Shown here: positions 63,680 through 64,000 of the stretch, piece by piece
Position numbering within the stretch: position 1 is the first letter of the stretch
Layout: every line of letters begins with the position of its first letter
Assembly: GCF_009697385.1 (NCBI RefSeq)
Contig: NZ_VUNL01000013.1
Location: 1 to 64,000, forward strand
Source of the DNA: Wylensekiella montiformis
GTDB lineage: Bacteria > Bacillota > Negativicutes > Selenomonadales > Selenomonadaceae
Direction: 5' to 3'
Length of the DNA stretch: 64,000 nt
The notes under the pieces: model-generated
Told to the model about the DNA's origin: nothing
The model's database searches: none
The model's input: only the letters and a program-made list of their open reading frames with translations
Position numbers and translations under genes: made by a program

Positions 63680-64000
63680 TCAGGATATGAAGAGCAGCAT
63701 TAATGCTGCTCTCCATATCCCTTTTTGGCAATCGGCCAGCTCGTGTACTTTCCAATCCGGCAGATTATATTGCCTTATCATCCGGCACCGTGTCTTGACC
63801 TTCTTCCATTGTTTCCAATAGATTGCCCGTATTCTACGCCGGATCCATTCATCCATCTTCATCAGCAACTTCTTCATATCCGCCAGTTTGAAGTAATTCA
63901 CCCATCCTTTAACAAATCGTTTTGGGATAAGCGGTCTTTCTTCGTTGCTTATCGCCTTGTTTCGGTTCGTTATCGCCCGCAGGCGGTTCTTCATCTTGGC
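63680..64000 (-). CDS. Group II intron reverse transcriptase/maturase (C-terminal part)
   Basis: The visible ~105 residues carry the group II maturase C-terminal signature: KRFVKGWVNYFKLAD, MDEWIRRRIRAIYWKQWKKVKTR. The frame is open at the window edge, so the reverse-transcriptase domain lies outside. The stop at 63680 is about 70 bases before domain V. Confidence 0.88.
   Translation of the reverse strand, partial: AKMKNRLRAITNRNKAISNEERPLIPKRFVKGWVNYFKLADMKKLLMKMDEWIRRRIRAIYWKQWKKVKTRCRMIRQYNLPDWKVHELADCQKGIWRAALMLLFIS

Larger units (their letters stand above)
63530..64000 (-). mobile_element. Group II intron, 3' part (runs off the window)
   Basis: The minus strand contains the C-terminus of an intron-encoded protein, then a domain V-like hairpin and a domain VI-like tail ending CTCCTACTCGAT at 63530. 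This is the order found at the 3' end of bacterial group II introns. The 5' part lies beyond 64000. Confidence 0.85.

Overview
The window looks like chromosome from a diderm firmicute of the class Negativicutes (Selenomonas/Mitsuokella-like). The main clue is a pair of outer-membrane porins with an N-terminal SLH domain (OmpM type), together with a heptose-kinase-like gene, lipoproteins and Gram-positive-style housekeeping genes. The genus assignment is inference from gene content; no 16S or tRNA gene is present.

Layout. 0-4.2 kb: an IS remnant, a structured GC-rich element, then a minus-strand operon for a HAD phosphatase, a ComEC-like metallo-beta-lactamase lipoprotein, DUF3006, a cell-wall amidase and a GerM lipoprotein. 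4.4-17.3 kb: a carbohydrate locus that I read as an acetylated beta-mannan system. It has a GntR/UTRA regulator, three secreted SGNH esterases (two of CE2 type), two OmpM-type porins, a GH26 mannanase, a mannan-binding-like secreted protein and an OatA-like acyltransferase. It also carries debris: an internally deleted copy of argH and the tail of a second GntR gene. 17.4-25.7 kb: a complete arginine operon, argCJBDFGH, with a perfect palindromic candidate ArgR operator over its promoter. 25.8-50.3 kb: housekeeping genes on both strands, including a GT51 transglycosylase, serine dehydratase, dapA, an M16 peptidase, a divergent heptose-kinase-like protein, a long glutamine synthetase, an SsuABC-like ABC transporter, a NYN-domain protein, mnmA, tmcAL, a lipid kinase, a MurJ/SpoVB-like flippase and prfC.

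50.26-64 kb is an accessory island. It is bounded by two directly repeated ~815-bp copies of an insertion element that share the same internal deletion. Between them lie an IS30 element; an EcoRII-like restriction-modification-Vsr operon; an XRE regulator with one premature amber codon; a GHKL ATPase; a DNPH1-like nucleotide hydrolase; a large SF2 helicase with a nuclease-like C-terminus; gene debris; and an IS3-family element. The 3' end of a group II intron lies just outside the right repeat. The left repeat abuts prfC so closely that the prfC Shine-Dalgarno is split between element and chromosome.

The two most interesting readings are the porin-based acetyl-mannan locus, which would replace a SusCD system with OmpM porins, and the GHKL ATPase / DNPH1 / helicase-nuclease cluster beside the EcoRII-like system, a candidate defence module. 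Both assignments come from motifs and context.
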